DNA of 64,000 bases from Dehalococcoidia bacterium (GTDB lineage Bacteria > Chloroflexota > Dehalococcoidia > Lucifugimonadales > Lucifugimonadaceae): positions 47,340 through 111,339 of the forward strand of contig JAJEGY010000006.1 of NCBI GenBank assembly GCA_022819585.1, given 5' to 3'. The notes below the pieces were generated by a model, which saw only the letters and a program-made list of their open reading frames with translations, did no database searches and had not been told where the DNA came from. Numbering within the stretch: position 1 is the stretch's first letter; each line of letters opens with the position of its first letter. Below, one piece after another: positions 37,106 to 46,563 of the stretch. The translations under genes were made by a program, and so were the position numbers.

Positions 37106-39571
37106 CTAGGTCTTTTCGACGATAGCTATCGCTGCCGCACGATCCTTCTCATCAAGCGCTACAATCTTCACGCCCTGCGCGGACCTACCCGTCTCGCGTA
37201 TCTCCCGCAACGTCGTCCTTACAATCTGCCCTTTAGACGTGAGGATCATCAGCTTCCCAGTTTCGTCGCGCCGTAGTTCCTCGTTAATCACCTTCGCAGC
37301 AGCAACATTGCCGGTATTGCGAGTGATGTTCAGAGTTATCACTCCGCGACCGCCACGACCTTGGATCCTGTAGTGGCGAAGAGCCGAGACTTTACCGCGC
37401 CCCTTAGTGCCGATGATTAGCAGATAACCCTCGTTATCGACGACGTCCATGCCGACAACCTCGTCACTCTTGTCCAATCTAATGCCCCTGACACCACCAG
37501 CCTGACGCGAGCGAGAGACTAGTTCGTTGCTCGGGAACCTGATCGATTGGCCCTTCTTCGTGATCAAGATCAAGTGATCCTCATCTCGCGCCATAGCCAC
37601 CGAAATCAACTCTTCCTTCGGCTTCAGCTTGTAGCAGTTCAACCCAGCGCGGTTGATGTTCTTGAACGCATCAAGCGGCATCCGCTTCACATCCCCATGC
37701 CGAGTCGCCAGCGCCAGATACGTATCGGGCGCATTCATATCGCTCACAACCATCATCTGCCGCACCGTCTCTCCAGGTCCGATATTGAACCCGAGGTTGT
37801 GCACCAATGTCCCGCGCGACTGCCGAGACTGATCAGGCGGCAACTCAAAAACTCGCGAAGAGTAAACGCGCCCATGATCCGTAAAGAACAGCAACGTGTC
37901 GTGCGTATCCGCGACCTGCAGGAAACCAGTCACATCATCCGCACGCGTCAAGCGCTGACTGCTTACACCCTTCCCGCCGCGATGCTGCTTGCGATAGGTG
38001 TCAAGCTTCACACGCTTGATATACCCGCCCTGCGTAAGCGTGATCACCACATCCTCATGCGGCTCGATATCTTCACGCCTGAACTCACCGAGTTCCTCCG
38101 CGTGGATAACCGTTCGACGCTCGCTACCGTACTTCCGCTTCAACTGGTGCGTCTCTTTGATCACCTCCGCACTCACCTTCCCCGGATCCGCCAGCAACGC
38201 CTCCAAGCGCTGCACCAGTTCGAGCAATTCCTTGTACTCGTTCTCGAGCTTCTCCCGCTCCAACGCCGCCAACCGGCGAAGTTGCATATCCAGGATCGCC
38301 TGGGCCTGGACAAGCGAGAAGTGGAACTCCGCAATCAGACCTGCCCGCGCTTCCTCAACATCCGCCGATCCGCGAATTATCTCAATCACCCGGTCAAGAT
38401 TGTCGATCGCAATGCGAAGGCCTTCTAGCACCTCGAGTCGCGCCCGAGCCTTCTTAAGATCGAACTCCGCACGTCTGCGAATCACTTCCTCTCGGAACTC
38501 GATGTAGTACTGCAGAACCTGCCGCAGGTTCAATACCCGAGGCGCACCCTTCACCAACCCGATCATGTTCACTGAGAACGATGAACGCAAAGTCGTGTGC
38601 TTGTATAGGTTGTTCATCACGATCGCCGGCGAGGCCGAGCGTCGCAACTCCAGCACGATTCGCATCCCACGACGGTCCGATTCATCCCTCACTTCCGAGA
38701 CACCCTCGACTCGCCGCGTCTTGATCAACTCAGCAATACGTTGAATCAACGTCGACTTGTTGACTTGGAACGGAATCTCGGTGAAGACGATCCGCTTCCG
38801 GTCCTGCCTCGGCACATCCTCGATCTCACCCGTCGCCTGAACCACGATCCGCCCACGACCTGTTGCGTACGCGTTCCTGATGCCCTCCGAACCCCAGATA
38901 TGTGCTCCCGTCGGAAAATCGGGACCCTTCACATGCTGCATCAACTCTTCTACGGTCGAATTCGGATTACGAACCAGCGCCACCACGGCATCACACACCT
39001 CCGCCACGTTGTGCGGCGGGATGTTCGTCGCCATGCCAACCGCGATGCCTGAAGCACCATTCACTAGAAGGTTTGGCAACCGCGCAGGAAGCACTGACGG
39101 CTCTTTCAGCGATTGGTCGAAGTTCTCCTGCCAATCCACCGTCTCCCGGTCGATGTCACCGAGCATGTACTCCGTGATCGCCGCCAGCTTGCACTCGGTG
39201 TATCGCATCGCAGCCGGAGGGTCACCATCAACACTCCCAAAGTTCCCCTGCCCATCCACCAAAGGCTCACGCATCGAAAACGGCTGCGCCATCCTCACAA
39301 GCGCCTCGTAAACAGGAGAGTCGCCATGAGGGTGATACTTCCCTAAAACATCCCCAACCAATCGAGCACACTTCTTGTAAGACGACCCAGGCCTCATCCC
39401 CTGATCGTGCATGGCGTAGAGAATCCGACGCTGCACCGGCTTCAGACCATCGCGCACATCCGGAAGCGCGCGAGACACGATCACGCTCATCGCGTAATCC
39501 AGGTACGAAGAGCGCATCTCCTCTTCAATACCGATCGTCCGAACGTCACCCATTTCGGTGCCGATTACCAT
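37106..39571 (-). CDS. gyrA: DNA gyrase subunit A
   Basis: GyrA cuts and rejoins DNA in type II topoisomerase reactions with GyrB. The 821-residue protein shows [20 protein letters not shown], the quinolone region [17 protein letters not shown] (Ser and Glu at the two hot spots, the usual wild-type kind) and the catalytic Tyr in MRYTE. The GyrA box HRGGKGV sits in the C-terminal wrapping domain and favours GyrA over ParC. I use ATG 39571, preceded by AAGGTGG, 16 codons after the track start. gyrB is not adjacent. Confidence 0.95.
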   Translation of the reverse strand: MVIGTEMGDVRTIGIEEEMRSSYLDYAMSVIVSRALPDVRDGLKPVQRRILYAMHDQGMRPGSSYKKCARLVGDVLGKYHPHGDSPVYEALVRMAQPFSMREPLVDGQGNFGSVDGDPPAAMRYTECKLAAITEYMLGDIDRETVDWQENFDQSLKEPSVLPARLPNLLVNGASGIAVGMATNIPPHNVAEVCDAVVALVRNPNSTVEELMQHVKGPDFPTGAHIWGSEGIRNAYATGRGRIVVQATGEIEDVPRQDRKRIVFTEIPFQVNKSTLIQRIAELIKTRRVEGVSEVRDESDRRGMRIVLELRRSASPAIVMNNLYKHTTLRSSFSVNMIGLVKGAPRVLNLRQVLQYYIEFREEVIRRRAEFDLKKARARLEVLEGLRIAIDNLDRVIEIIRGSADVEEARAGLIAEFHFSLVQAQAILDMQLRRLAALEREKLENEYKELLELVQRLEALLADPGKVSAEVIKETHQLKRKYGSERRTVIHAEELGEFRREDIEPHEDVVITLTQGGYIKRVKLDTYRKQHRGGKGVSSQRLTRADDVTGFLQVADTHDTLLFFTDHGRVYSSRVFELPPDQSRQSRGTLVHNLGFNIGPGETVRQMMVVSDMNAPDTYLALATRHGDVKRMPLDAFKNINRAGLNCYKLKPKEELISVAMARDEDHLILITKKGQSIRFPSNELVSRSRQAGGVRGIRLDKSDEVVGMDVVDNEGYLLIIGTKGRGKVSALRHYRIQGRGGRGVITLNITRNTGNVAAAKVINEELRRDETGKLMILTSKGQIVRTTLREIRETGRSAQGVKIVALDEKDRAAAIAIVEKT

Positions 39572-39755
39572 GCGGATACCACCTTGCGAAGATTGACCGA
39601 TTCGACCGTTTTCACGCACCTGAAAAACATCGTGCCGAGGGCGCGCAAAAACAGCATTTGAACTCCCTTAAATTCTAGACTTTCCCAATTCCCAACAACA
39701 CTTAAAACGACGCGTTCAAACTCAAACCAACCGCAATCTGCATCGATATTTCACA

Positions 39756-40358
39756 CTAAGCGCCCGTTACACGCTCCAAAAACGCCAACCAAATGCCATC
39801 GAAACCGCGCGGCAACCGTTTCGCACTAAAAACATCCCATTGAACACCTATAACCCATCGATGTCCAGGCATCTCAAACGCCTCAACAATGCGGTCATCA
39901 GCCATCGCCGAAGCCATCAATCCCGGCGCGAGTCCACCCTGCGAAATCCCTTTTTGGTGATTACACGGAAACCCCAACCAACCCGATCCCCCAATCGTCG
40001 AAGACACCTTCGCCCCCGGCGCAAGAAATACCGACTTCCGGTTAATCGCACCATCAGCAGAGGCACCGTGCTCCAAGACCTCCTTGGCAACATCACCCCC
40101 AAGCGCAACATTCAACTCATGCATCCCACCGCTCGACGCCAGCACCGGGATTCCAGCGTCTATCGCCTCTCTTAGAGGTTCGGTCGCATCCCGATCAAAC
40201 AACGACCCATCGCCAGCGTAGATTAGCAAGCCAGCAGCATTCCGCGGCAAAGCGTCATCCGCGACATTAACTGGCGAAACTTCATCAACCCCGTAATCGC
40301 CCGAAACCCGATCAAGCGCGAACTCGTCAGGCGCAGCTACCGCAAGTATCGGCTTCAA
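39756..40358 (-). CDS. Class I glutamine amidotransferase-like pseudoenzyme
   Basis: This 200-residue protein has the peptidase C26/gamma-glutamyl-GABA hydrolase fold by pattern: LLIYAGDGSLFDRD, PVLASSGGMHELNVALGGD, the NH segment CNHQKGI and RWVIGVQWD. The nucleophile position (normally ICRGM) reads SSGGM with Ser76. The usual WHPE catalytic pair reads WDVF. All three catalytic residues are thus replaced, so hydrolysis is unlikely; a binding or regulatory role is possible. It lies 18 bases downstream of pspAB and htpX on the same strand. Confidence 0.75.
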   Translation of the reverse strand: MKPILAVAAPDEFALDRVSGDYGVDEVSPVNVADDALPRNAAGLLIYAGDGSLFDRDATEPLREAIDAGIPVLASSGGMHELNVALGGDVAKEVLEHGASADGAINRKSVFLAPGAKVSSTIGGSGWLGFPCNHQKGISQGGLAPGLMASAMADDRIVEAFEMPGHRWVIGVQWDVFSAKRLPRGFDGIWLAFLERVTGA

Positions 40359-40376
40359 ACCACAGACAACCCGCTA

Positions 40377-40991
40377 TCAGAACGGGATGCCCCACAGACC
40401 CAGCCATTCCGTCAGCGCATTCTCCGTCTTCAAACCCTCGCTGCGAATCGCCGCGCCCAACATCCGCTCCGTCTCACGATCTCGCTCGCCCGCGCTCTCA
40501 CCAGTCGGGATAAACGGGTAATAGGCGTCCCGATCGAATCGATAGATCAAGTAGGCATGAACAAACCCCGAACCAGCGACCGCATGGCGGTTCACCGCAT
40601 GATTGGCGAAATCGAACTCGAACACCGCAGCAAGCAGATTTGAGCTTCCGCCGTTCATCTTTATCGCGTTCGATACCGTAAAGATCGAGCTCAGCAAATC
40701 ATCGAAATTGCCGTCGTTCAGAATCGCCCAACGCATCCCGTGGTCATCTTCCTTGATTTCCCAAGCCGTCTTCGTCGCACTTGGACCTTCGTAGAGGATC
40801 GCGTCCAAGTGATCGCCCAATGAACCCAAGAATGAGATCGCATCATCGTGACGGTAAACGACTCCGGCATTCCGCCTAGGCGAAACAGCCTCGCCATCAC
40901 GTTTGAAACCATCCACCATACGCGAAACAGACGACATCGAATCCCACATCGTGTCCGCGGTATTGCTGCGTTTACCGAAGAACCAACCCAT
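40377..40991 (-). CDS. PspAB-like protein linked to HtpX
   Basis: This 204-residue soluble protein has no transmembrane segment. It begins MGWFFGK and is mostly mixed alpha/beta, with the blocks NAGVVYRHDDAISF, GMRWAILNDGNFDDLLSSI and AYLIYRFDRDAYYPFIPT. Its position, one base overlapping the htpX end, and its shape match the PspA-associated PspAB family found with HtpX in actinobacteria, archaea and Chloroflexota. A role in membrane stress is inferred from this linkage. I rely on context more than motif. Confidence 0.7.
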   Translation of the reverse strand: MGWFFGKRSNTADTMWDSMSSVSRMVDGFKRDGEAVSPRRNAGVVYRHDDAISFLGSLGDHLDAILYEGPSATKTAWEIKEDDHGMRWAILNDGNFDDLLSSIFTVSNAIKMNGGSSNLLAAVFEFDFANHAVNRHAVAGSGFVHAYLIYRFDRDAYYPFIPTGESAGERDRETERMLGAAIRSEGLKTENALTEWLGLWGIPF

Positions 40992-41908
40992 CAGTTGCGG
41001 TATCCGTAACGCATCTCAGATTCAAGTTCGCGCAGACGAGCAATCCGCTCCTCAATCGGAGGATGAGTGGAGAACATGTTCGCCGCAAAGCCCCGCAAAG
41101 CCGGAGCAAACAGAAACGCCTGCGCCGTCTGCAACCGTCTTAGATCCTCATCGGGAATATAGTCCATGCCCATCGCTATCTTCTCTAACGCGTCGGCCAA
41201 TCCACCCGGGTCGCCAGAGATCTCAGCACCCGTATGGTCGGCACCATATTCACGATAACGCGTCAGAGCCAACACAAGCAACTTCCCGAGGAAATAAACC
41301 AAGATCGTCACAAGATAGGCAATCATGAACGGGCCTGCGCCCCCACCAGCGTCACGCCTCCCGAACAGCATGTTGAAGAAGAACATAGTCATCAAAAAGC
41401 TCGTAAGCGTCACAAAGAAATTCGATATCGCCAGAACCTTCATATCCCGGTTAGCAACATGCGCCAATTCGTGACCCAACACAGCCCTCAACTCCCGACG
41501 CGTCAACCGACGCAATATCCCAGTCGTCACAGCTACTAATGCGTTATTCGGATTCCTCCCCGTCGCAAACGCATTCGGCATCGCAGATTCGATGATCGCA
41601 ACCTTCGGCATCGGCATCCCGTACCGATCCGCCAAATCACGGATCATCTCATGAAGATTCGGCGCATCCTCCTCCGAAACCTCCTTTGCACCCGTCGACA
41701 TCATCACCAATCGGTCCGACATGAAGTACTGGAATATCGCCAAACCCAGAACAATCACTCCGACGAACGCGACCGGGATCCCCAACCGCAGCATCACATA
41801 CGCAAACACCCCGTATAACACACCTATCAACAGCATCGTGAAATACATCCGAGACACGATGCCAGGATCGCGCTTCAGCTTCCTTACCGTTTGAGGGCTG
41901 TTCATCAT
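40991..41908 (-). CDS. htpX: Membrane metalloprotease HtpX
   Basis: This 305-residue M48-family inner-membrane zinc protease for quality control of membrane proteins has two N-terminal helices (residues 20-38 and 43-60). The zinc motif is VLGHELAHVANRD (HExxH), followed by two further helices and the distal Glu in YGADHTGAEISGDP. A conserved NAFATGRNP segment precedes the zinc motif. It is coupled to the PspAB-like gene by a one-base stop/start overlap. Confidence 0.95.
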   Translation of the reverse strand: MMNSPQTVRKLKRDPGIVSRMYFTMLLIGVLYGVFAYVMLRLGIPVAFVGVIVLGLAIFQYFMSDRLVMMSTGAKEVSEEDAPNLHEMIRDLADRYGMPMPKVAIIESAMPNAFATGRNPNNALVAVTTGILRRLTRRELRAVLGHELAHVANRDMKVLAISNFFVTLTSFLMTMFFFNMLFGRRDAGGGAGPFMIAYLVTILVYFLGKLLVLALTRYREYGADHTGAEISGDPGGLADALEKIAMGMDYIPDEDLRRLQTAQAFLFAPALRGFAANMFSTHPPIEERIARLRELESEMRYGYRN

Positions 41909-42048
41909 CCTCCATCCGACAACCTCAGCCAGATCGCATCAACATCAACCCCGACCGAGGTAGATCATTAAGATTCAGTCTATTCCAATATGCAAATACG
42001 ATGCACGAAATCCCGTAGATGCATCCACCTCAACCCCACTAGCACCTC

Positions 42049-43017
42049 ATGACACAAATCACCATGTCGCAACCCTTCAATGACGCCCTCCTCAAAGAAT
42101 TCGAGGATGTCGCCGTTAAAGCTGCTACCAAGGCCGGAACTTACGTCCTGGACCGCATCACATCACCGATGGAGGTCGAATCCAAAACCGGCCGACCCGG
42201 ACGCGATCTAGTCACCGACGTAGACCGAAACTCCCAAGTCATCATCTACGACACCATCAAAGAGAGTTTCCCCGACCACCAATTCCTCGGCGAAGAAGAC
42301 CAAGACGAAGACATCGATCCCGCCGACGATCTCGTCTGGGCTATCGACCCCATCGACGGAACCGCAAACTACGTCAACGGCTCAATGCTCCACGCCGTAT
42401 CCGTCGGATTGATGCACCGAGGCGTCCCAATCATCGGCGCCGTATGGGGACCATGGCCAACTTCCGACGACGGCGGAATCGTAGTCCACGCACGCCTGAA
42501 CGGCGGAACCAAACGCGACGGCGCCGAGATGAAAGTCCTCACCCCGACCGACGATCTCGGAAGACCCGTCTCAGGCAGACTCTCCGTCCTCCCCAGCAAC
42601 GCCCGATCCGTATTCAAGTTCGACAAAAGAATGCGAGGCCACGGCGGAGATGTCCGCGTCACCGGCAGCGCCTCCCACGAAATGGCAAACGTCGGTACCG
42701 GCCTCTACCAATACGCCATCGGCGGAGCAGCCGCCGTATGGGACTTCGCAGCCGCCGTCATCATCGTCCGTGAAGCCGGCGGAGACGTCATGACCCTAGC
42801 CCGCGATGGCAACTGGCAACCCTTCAAAGGTTGGTCCCAGCCCTACACAAACGACACCGCGACCTTCAAACAACTCCGAGACTGGCGAGGAATCATGCTC
42901 GCATCACACCCCAAAACACTCCCCTTCATCGCCGAAAACATCCGATTCCGACGCCCAAGCCAGATCCGCAAACTGCTCCACCGAAGTCCTTGGCACCCGC
43001 GTCACCGACAGTCCTAA
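42049..43017 (+). CDS. Inositol monophosphatase-family phosphatase
   Basis: This 322-residue Mg-dependent phosphatase acts on inositol phosphates or related sugar phosphates. Signature motifs are FLGEEDQDE (metal Glu), WAIDPIDGTANYVNG and the C-terminal WDFAAAVIIVREAGGDVM (GxWDxAAG-type). A tail of about 60 residues beyond the fold is Arg/Pro-rich. The start may be ATG 42049 or 42064 (MSQPF). It converges on cimA with a four-base overlap of coding ends. Confidence 0.92.
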   Translation: MTQITMSQPFNDALLKEFEDVAVKAATKAGTYVLDRITSPMEVESKTGRPGRDLVTDVDRNSQVIIYDTIKESFPDHQFLGEEDQDEDIDPADDLVWAIDPIDGTANYVNGSMLHAVSVGLMHRGVPIIGAVWGPWPTSDDGGIVVHARLNGGTKRDGAEMKVLTPTDDLGRPVSGRLSVLPSNARSVFKFDKRMRGHGGDVRVTGSASHEMANVGTGLYQYAIGGAAAVWDFAAAVIIVREAGGDVMTLARDGNWQPFKGWSQPYTNDTATFKQLRDWRGIMLASHPKTLPFIAENIRFRRPSQIRKLLHRSPWHPRHRQS

Positions 43018-44696
43018 CTCCGCGCCCAGTTTTCCCGCAACCTGCGATTCAACCACCACTCGGCAGAATCCGCAAGCGCCATCCAACTTGCGTTGATGAT
43101 GTTCGTCGAAGCACCAACCGTCCGCCAGACCATGCCTTCTGATGCCGATTCGATCAAAACCCGGACCGAAGCCCCTGTCCCGAGCGTCTCATTCACGACC
43201 CGCACCTTGTAGTCCGTCAAATTGATGCTGTCCACCTCCGGATACTTGTCCGCAATCGCCTTCCGCAGACCACGGCTCAAAGCATCCACCGGACCATTGC
43301 CTTCCGCTGCCTCCAGGAAAACATCCTCGCCAACCCGAATCTTGATCGTCACCTCCGACAACACCGGATGCTCCACCCCGTCATCGCGCCAACCAGTTCC
43401 AAATGACGCCCTCCGGCGGTTCTCCACTATCACCATGAAGTCCACCAACTCAAACGGCGGCTCATAATTCGGAAGATTCCGCAGCACCAGCAACTCTAAC
43501 GACGCCAGCGCATTCTCATACGCAAAACCCAACGCCTCCTGACGCTTGATGTGCTCAACAATCTTCCGAGCATCATCCCGAGTGAACTCCTCTTCCAACC
43601 CCAGGTCCCGAATCAACCGCATCACATTCCCGCGACCCGAAAGCTCCGAAATCGTAACCCGCGTCCCATTCCCAACCATCCCAGGGTCGATGTGCTGATA
43701 TGCAGCCGAAGACTTCTCGGTCGCAGCAGCATGCAAACCGCCCTTATGTGCAAACGCGCTGATCCCCACATACGGCTGGAACGGAAACGGCCGACGATTA
43801 ACAATCTCCGAAACAAAGTGTGACAAGCTCGTCAGATCCGGCAGCTTGCTCCCCTCAACCGCCTCAACACCCATCTTCAGGTTCAGATTCCCGATAACAC
43901 TGATCAAATTCGCATTACCAGTCCTCTCCCCATATCCATTCACGCACCCCTGAATCTGATGCGCCCCAGCCCTGAAAGCCTCCATCGCCGCAGCCACCGC
44001 AGTATCAGTGTCGTTATGAGTATGAATCCCTAGAACCGCATCCTCAGGCAACGCCGCTTTAACCTCGCTCACAATCTCCGCCACCTCATGCGGCAGAGTC
44101 CCACCATTCGTATCGCACAAAACCAACCTCTCCGCACCGGCATCATACGCCGACCGCAAACACCGAACCGCATAGTCCGGGTTCTCTTTGTACCCGTCGA
44201 AAAAGTGCTCAGCATCATAGAAAACCCGCCGACCACGAGCCTTCAAATAAGACACCGAGTCCGCAATCATCGCCAAGTTCTCTTCAACCGTCGTCTCCAA
44301 CACGACCCGAACCTGATCCTCCGACGCCTTCCCCACCAGAGTAGTGATCGACGCGCCAGACTTCAACAAAGCCTGAATCGAAACATCATCATCGCAGTCA
44401 GCATCCGCCCGCCTCGTGTTCCCGAACGCCGCAATCTCTGCATGTTTCAGATCCATACCCTGAACACGCTCGAAATACTCCTCATCCTTCGGCGTGGCAC
44501 CAGCGTACCCGCCCTCAATCACATCGACTCCGAACTCATCCAACATCTTCGTGATCGCAAGCTTGTCCTCGACCGACAGCGAAATCCCCTCCTGCTGCGC
44601 ACCATCCCTCAACGTCGTGTCATAGATTTCAACGGTCCTGACACTCTCCAATGCCATACCGTTGCTGGTCTTAGATGCTGTCTGCGTCGTCGTCAT
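43014..44696 (-). CDS. cimA: Citramalate synthase
   Basis: CimA condenses pyruvate and acetyl-CoA to citramalate, a threonine-independent entry to isoleucine. The 560-residue DRE-TIM metallolyase has EIYDTTLRDGAQQEGISLS, the metal pair HTHND and GYGERTGNANL. It also has a LeuA-type C-terminal regulatory domain (about residues 410-540) ending VGASTNIINASWMALADS. The long C-terminal domain and EGGYAG block fit CimA better than LeuA or NifV. A T-box and terminator lie directly upstream. Confidence 0.92.
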   Translation of the reverse strand: MTTTQTASKTSNGMALESVRTVEIYDTTLRDGAQQEGISLSVEDKLAITKMLDEFGVDVIEGGYAGATPKDEEYFERVQGMDLKHAEIAAFGNTRRADADCDDDVSIQALLKSGASITTLVGKASEDQVRVVLETTVEENLAMIADSVSYLKARGRRVFYDAEHFFDGYKENPDYAVRCLRSAYDAGAERLVLCDTNGGTLPHEVAEIVSEVKAALPEDAVLGIHTHNDTDTAVAAAMEAFRAGAHQIQGCVNGYGERTGNANLISVIGNLNLKMGVEAVEGSKLPDLTSLSHFVSEIVNRRPFPFQPYVGISAFAHKGGLHAAATEKSSAAYQHIDPGMVGNGTRVTISELSGRGNVMRLIRDLGLEEEFTRDDARKIVEHIKRQEALGFAYENALASLELLVLRNLPNYEPPFELVDFMVIVENRRRASFGTGWRDDGVEHPVLSEVTIKIRVGEDVFLEAAEGNGPVDALSRGLRKAIADKYPEVDSINLTDYKVRVVNETLGTGASVRVLIESASEGMVWRTVGASTNIINASWMALADSAEWWLNRRLRENWARS

Positions 44697-44714
44697 TTTC
44701 GAGGATTCCCTCGG

Positions 44715-44747
44715 GCAAAAATAAACCCGTCCTGATTTCGGACGGGT
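44715..44747 (-). terminator. Intrinsic terminator of the cimA T-box
   Basis: The minus-strand hairpin ACCCGUCC, loop GAAAUCA, GGACGGGU (44725-44747) is followed by UUAUUUUUG. It sits 18 bases upstream of the cimA ATG and about 75 bases after the T-box sequence, the normal place for the regulated terminator. Confidence 0.88.
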
Positions 44748-44990
44748 GGTCAGAGCGCGCTAAACCTCGACACCACACGTCCACTAGCGATGGGACGGGA
44801 CACAATCTATACCGATCGGCCCGCGGTACCACCCATCTTGCACAACCCCTAGCGGGATCTACGCCTCTCTTGGTTTGCACGATAACGGCGCACAACCGTC
44901 TGGTTCTAATCACGCCACAATTCGGACGCTTTCTTCCAGATGCTACGGAGCGATGTCGTTCTTCCCCGACCCAGATTCTTCACTTCATCA
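44715..44990 (-). promoter_or_regulatory. T-box riboswitch leader of cimA
   Basis: On the minus strand the leader holds the diagnostic T-box sequence GGGUGGUACCGCG (44821-44834), which pairs with the uncharged tRNA acceptor end. It is followed by an intrinsic terminator and cimA. Uncharged tRNA would favour read-through. With cimA as target, tRNA-Ile is the expected sensor, but I could not place the specifier codon with confidence. The upstream boundary is approximate. Confidence 0.85.
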
Positions 44991-45195
44991 GGGCTTCCCG
45001 TCTCCGATTGTGGGGCATTTCGCCCGACACGCATTCAAACCTGCTTCAACCACAAATCCTACAAAACCCACGTTTACGGCGCAATACAACCCCATACCCC
45101 GTATCCCACATCGTCCTGTTGCTAGAATCAATCACGACATCGAAACTAGCGAGCCAACAGTCGCAAATCCTTTCGGCGTCAAGGAGACATTCAGT

Positions 45196-45777
45196 TTGGA
45201 GCAATCAACTCACCTCGGTATCGTCGACGACCTCGAGGTCCTAACCTACGGCGAACCAGGACAACGCACCTTCAACCTCACCGCTGACAGCGAGCGAGGC
45301 TCCGCCGTCGTATGGCTCGAAAAAGAGCAGCTATACAACATCGCTTTCTCCCTCGGTAACGCCCTCGAAAGTATGGACCCGGAAGAAGAGATCTCCGACC
45401 GCACCATCCCTGACATGCCTCCCGACTCCACCGGTAACGTCGAGTTCAAAGCCGCACGCATCGCAATGCAATACGACTCCGGCAGAAAGGTCTTCCTATT
45501 CGCCGCCGCCGGAGTCGCCTTGGAACAACTCGAAACCGGCGAAGAGGACCCCGACCCGATCATTCTCCAATTCGGATTCTCCCACCAACAAGCCGTATAC
45601 GTCGCCCAGCGCGGACTCGAGATCGTCGCCGCCGGTCGACCCATCTGCCCATACTGCCACTCCGCAATTAACCAGGACGAAGAGCACGAATGCCAACGCC
45701 GAAACGGTCACGACATCGACTACGGCACCATGGTCATCGAGCAGCTATACGACGACGACGATGATGATGAAGACTGA
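45196..45777 (+). CDS. DUF3090 family protein
   Basis: This 193-residue protein of unknown function has the family opening LGIVDDLEVLTYGEPGQRTF and ends with a zinc-ribbon-like CPYCH...HEC segment and an acidic DDDDDDED tail. I start at TTG 45196, nine bases after AAGGAG. The ORF-track start 107 codons upstream runs through the cimA T-box region and has no homology. It precedes a SCO1664-type gene, its usual partner in actinobacteria and Chloroflexota. Confidence 0.88.
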   Translation: MEQSTHLGIVDDLEVLTYGEPGQRTFNLTADSERGSAVVWLEKEQLYNIAFSLGNALESMDPEEEISDRTIPDMPPDSTGNVEFKAARIAMQYDSGRKVFLFAAAGVALEQLETGEEDPDPIILQFGFSHQQAVYVAQRGLEIVAAGRPICPYCHSAINQDEEHECQRRNGHDIDYGTMVIEQLYDDDDDDED

Positions 45778-45816
45778 AGCTCTCGTCGACCACTTCTCCG
45801 TTAACGACCTTCGACC

Positions 45817-46563
45817 ATGACGATACAACCCGACTCAGTGGCTGGCTTGAGTCGGCAAGAGATTGAACACCGCCTCAACAACTGGCCCATCAACGGTATC
45901 GGACTCCACCCCGGCGGTTCTAACTACGTCTTCGTAATTCGTCTCGCCGATCAAGACGACCAAATCTACGCAATCTACAAACCTGCCTCTGGAGAACGCC
46001 CTCTCCGTGACTTCCCATACGGCACCCTCCACAACCGCGAGTGGTCAGCATATCTACTCGCCGACGCCCTAGGCTGGCCCGCCGTCCCCCCCACCGTCGT
46101 ACGTGAAGGTCCTCACGGCATCGGCAGCGTCCAACTCTTCATCGACGCCGACTTCACAAAGCACTACTTCAATCTTCGTGACGAGCGCCTCGATGACTAC
46201 ACTCCCATCGCAATGTTCGATGTCCTCATAAACAACGCCGACCGCAAAGGCGGCGCTTGCCTCCTAGACGCTGAAGGCCAGTTATGGGCCGTAGACCACG
46301 GCCTGACCTTCAACCCCCTCGCCCGCCGTCGTACCGTAATGTTCGAATTCAACGGCACACCATATCCCGAAGACCTTTTAGATGCCTTGAACGAATTGAT
46401 CTCATCTCTAGAAAACGGCAACGACGAACTTCGCAATAAACTCTCCGACACCCTCGACATCCACGAAATCGACTCTCTCATCCGCCGCGGCAACGAGATG
46501 ATCGAAGACCGCACCTTCCCCATCCTCGATCCAGACTGGAACGTCCCATGGCCAATGATTTGA
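45817..46563 (+). CDS. SCO1664-family (PI3/4-kinase-like) protein
   Basis: This 248-residue protein carries YAIYKPASGERPLRDFP and the downstream metal-site-like ADRKGG and AVDHGLTFN, which resemble the catalytic N and D-x-G/DHG positions of PI3/4-kinase-fold proteins. Biochemical function is not known. It regularly follows DUF3090, as here (39-base gap), and its end overlaps the YcaQ-like gene by 16 bases, so the three form one unit. Confidence 0.85.
   Translation: MTIQPDSVAGLSRQEIEHRLNNWPINGIGLHPGGSNYVFVIRLADQDDQIYAIYKPASGERPLRDFPYGTLHNREWSAYLLADALGWPAVPPTVVREGPHGIGSVQLFIDADFTKHYFNLRDERLDDYTPIAMFDVLINNADRKGGACLLDAEGQLWAVDHGLTFNPLARRRTVMFEFNGTPYPEDLLDALNELISSLENGNDELRNKLSDTLDIHEIDSLIRRGNEMIEDRTFPILDPDWNVPWPMI

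Noticed and set aside
44875-45195. N-terminal extension of the DUF3090 gene
   Set aside because: The family begins at the TTG with AAGGAG upstream; the extension covers the T-box region and has no family sequence.
44675-45244. 189-codon plus-strand frame over the cimA leader
   Set aside because: It lies antisense to the T-box and terminator and has no homology.
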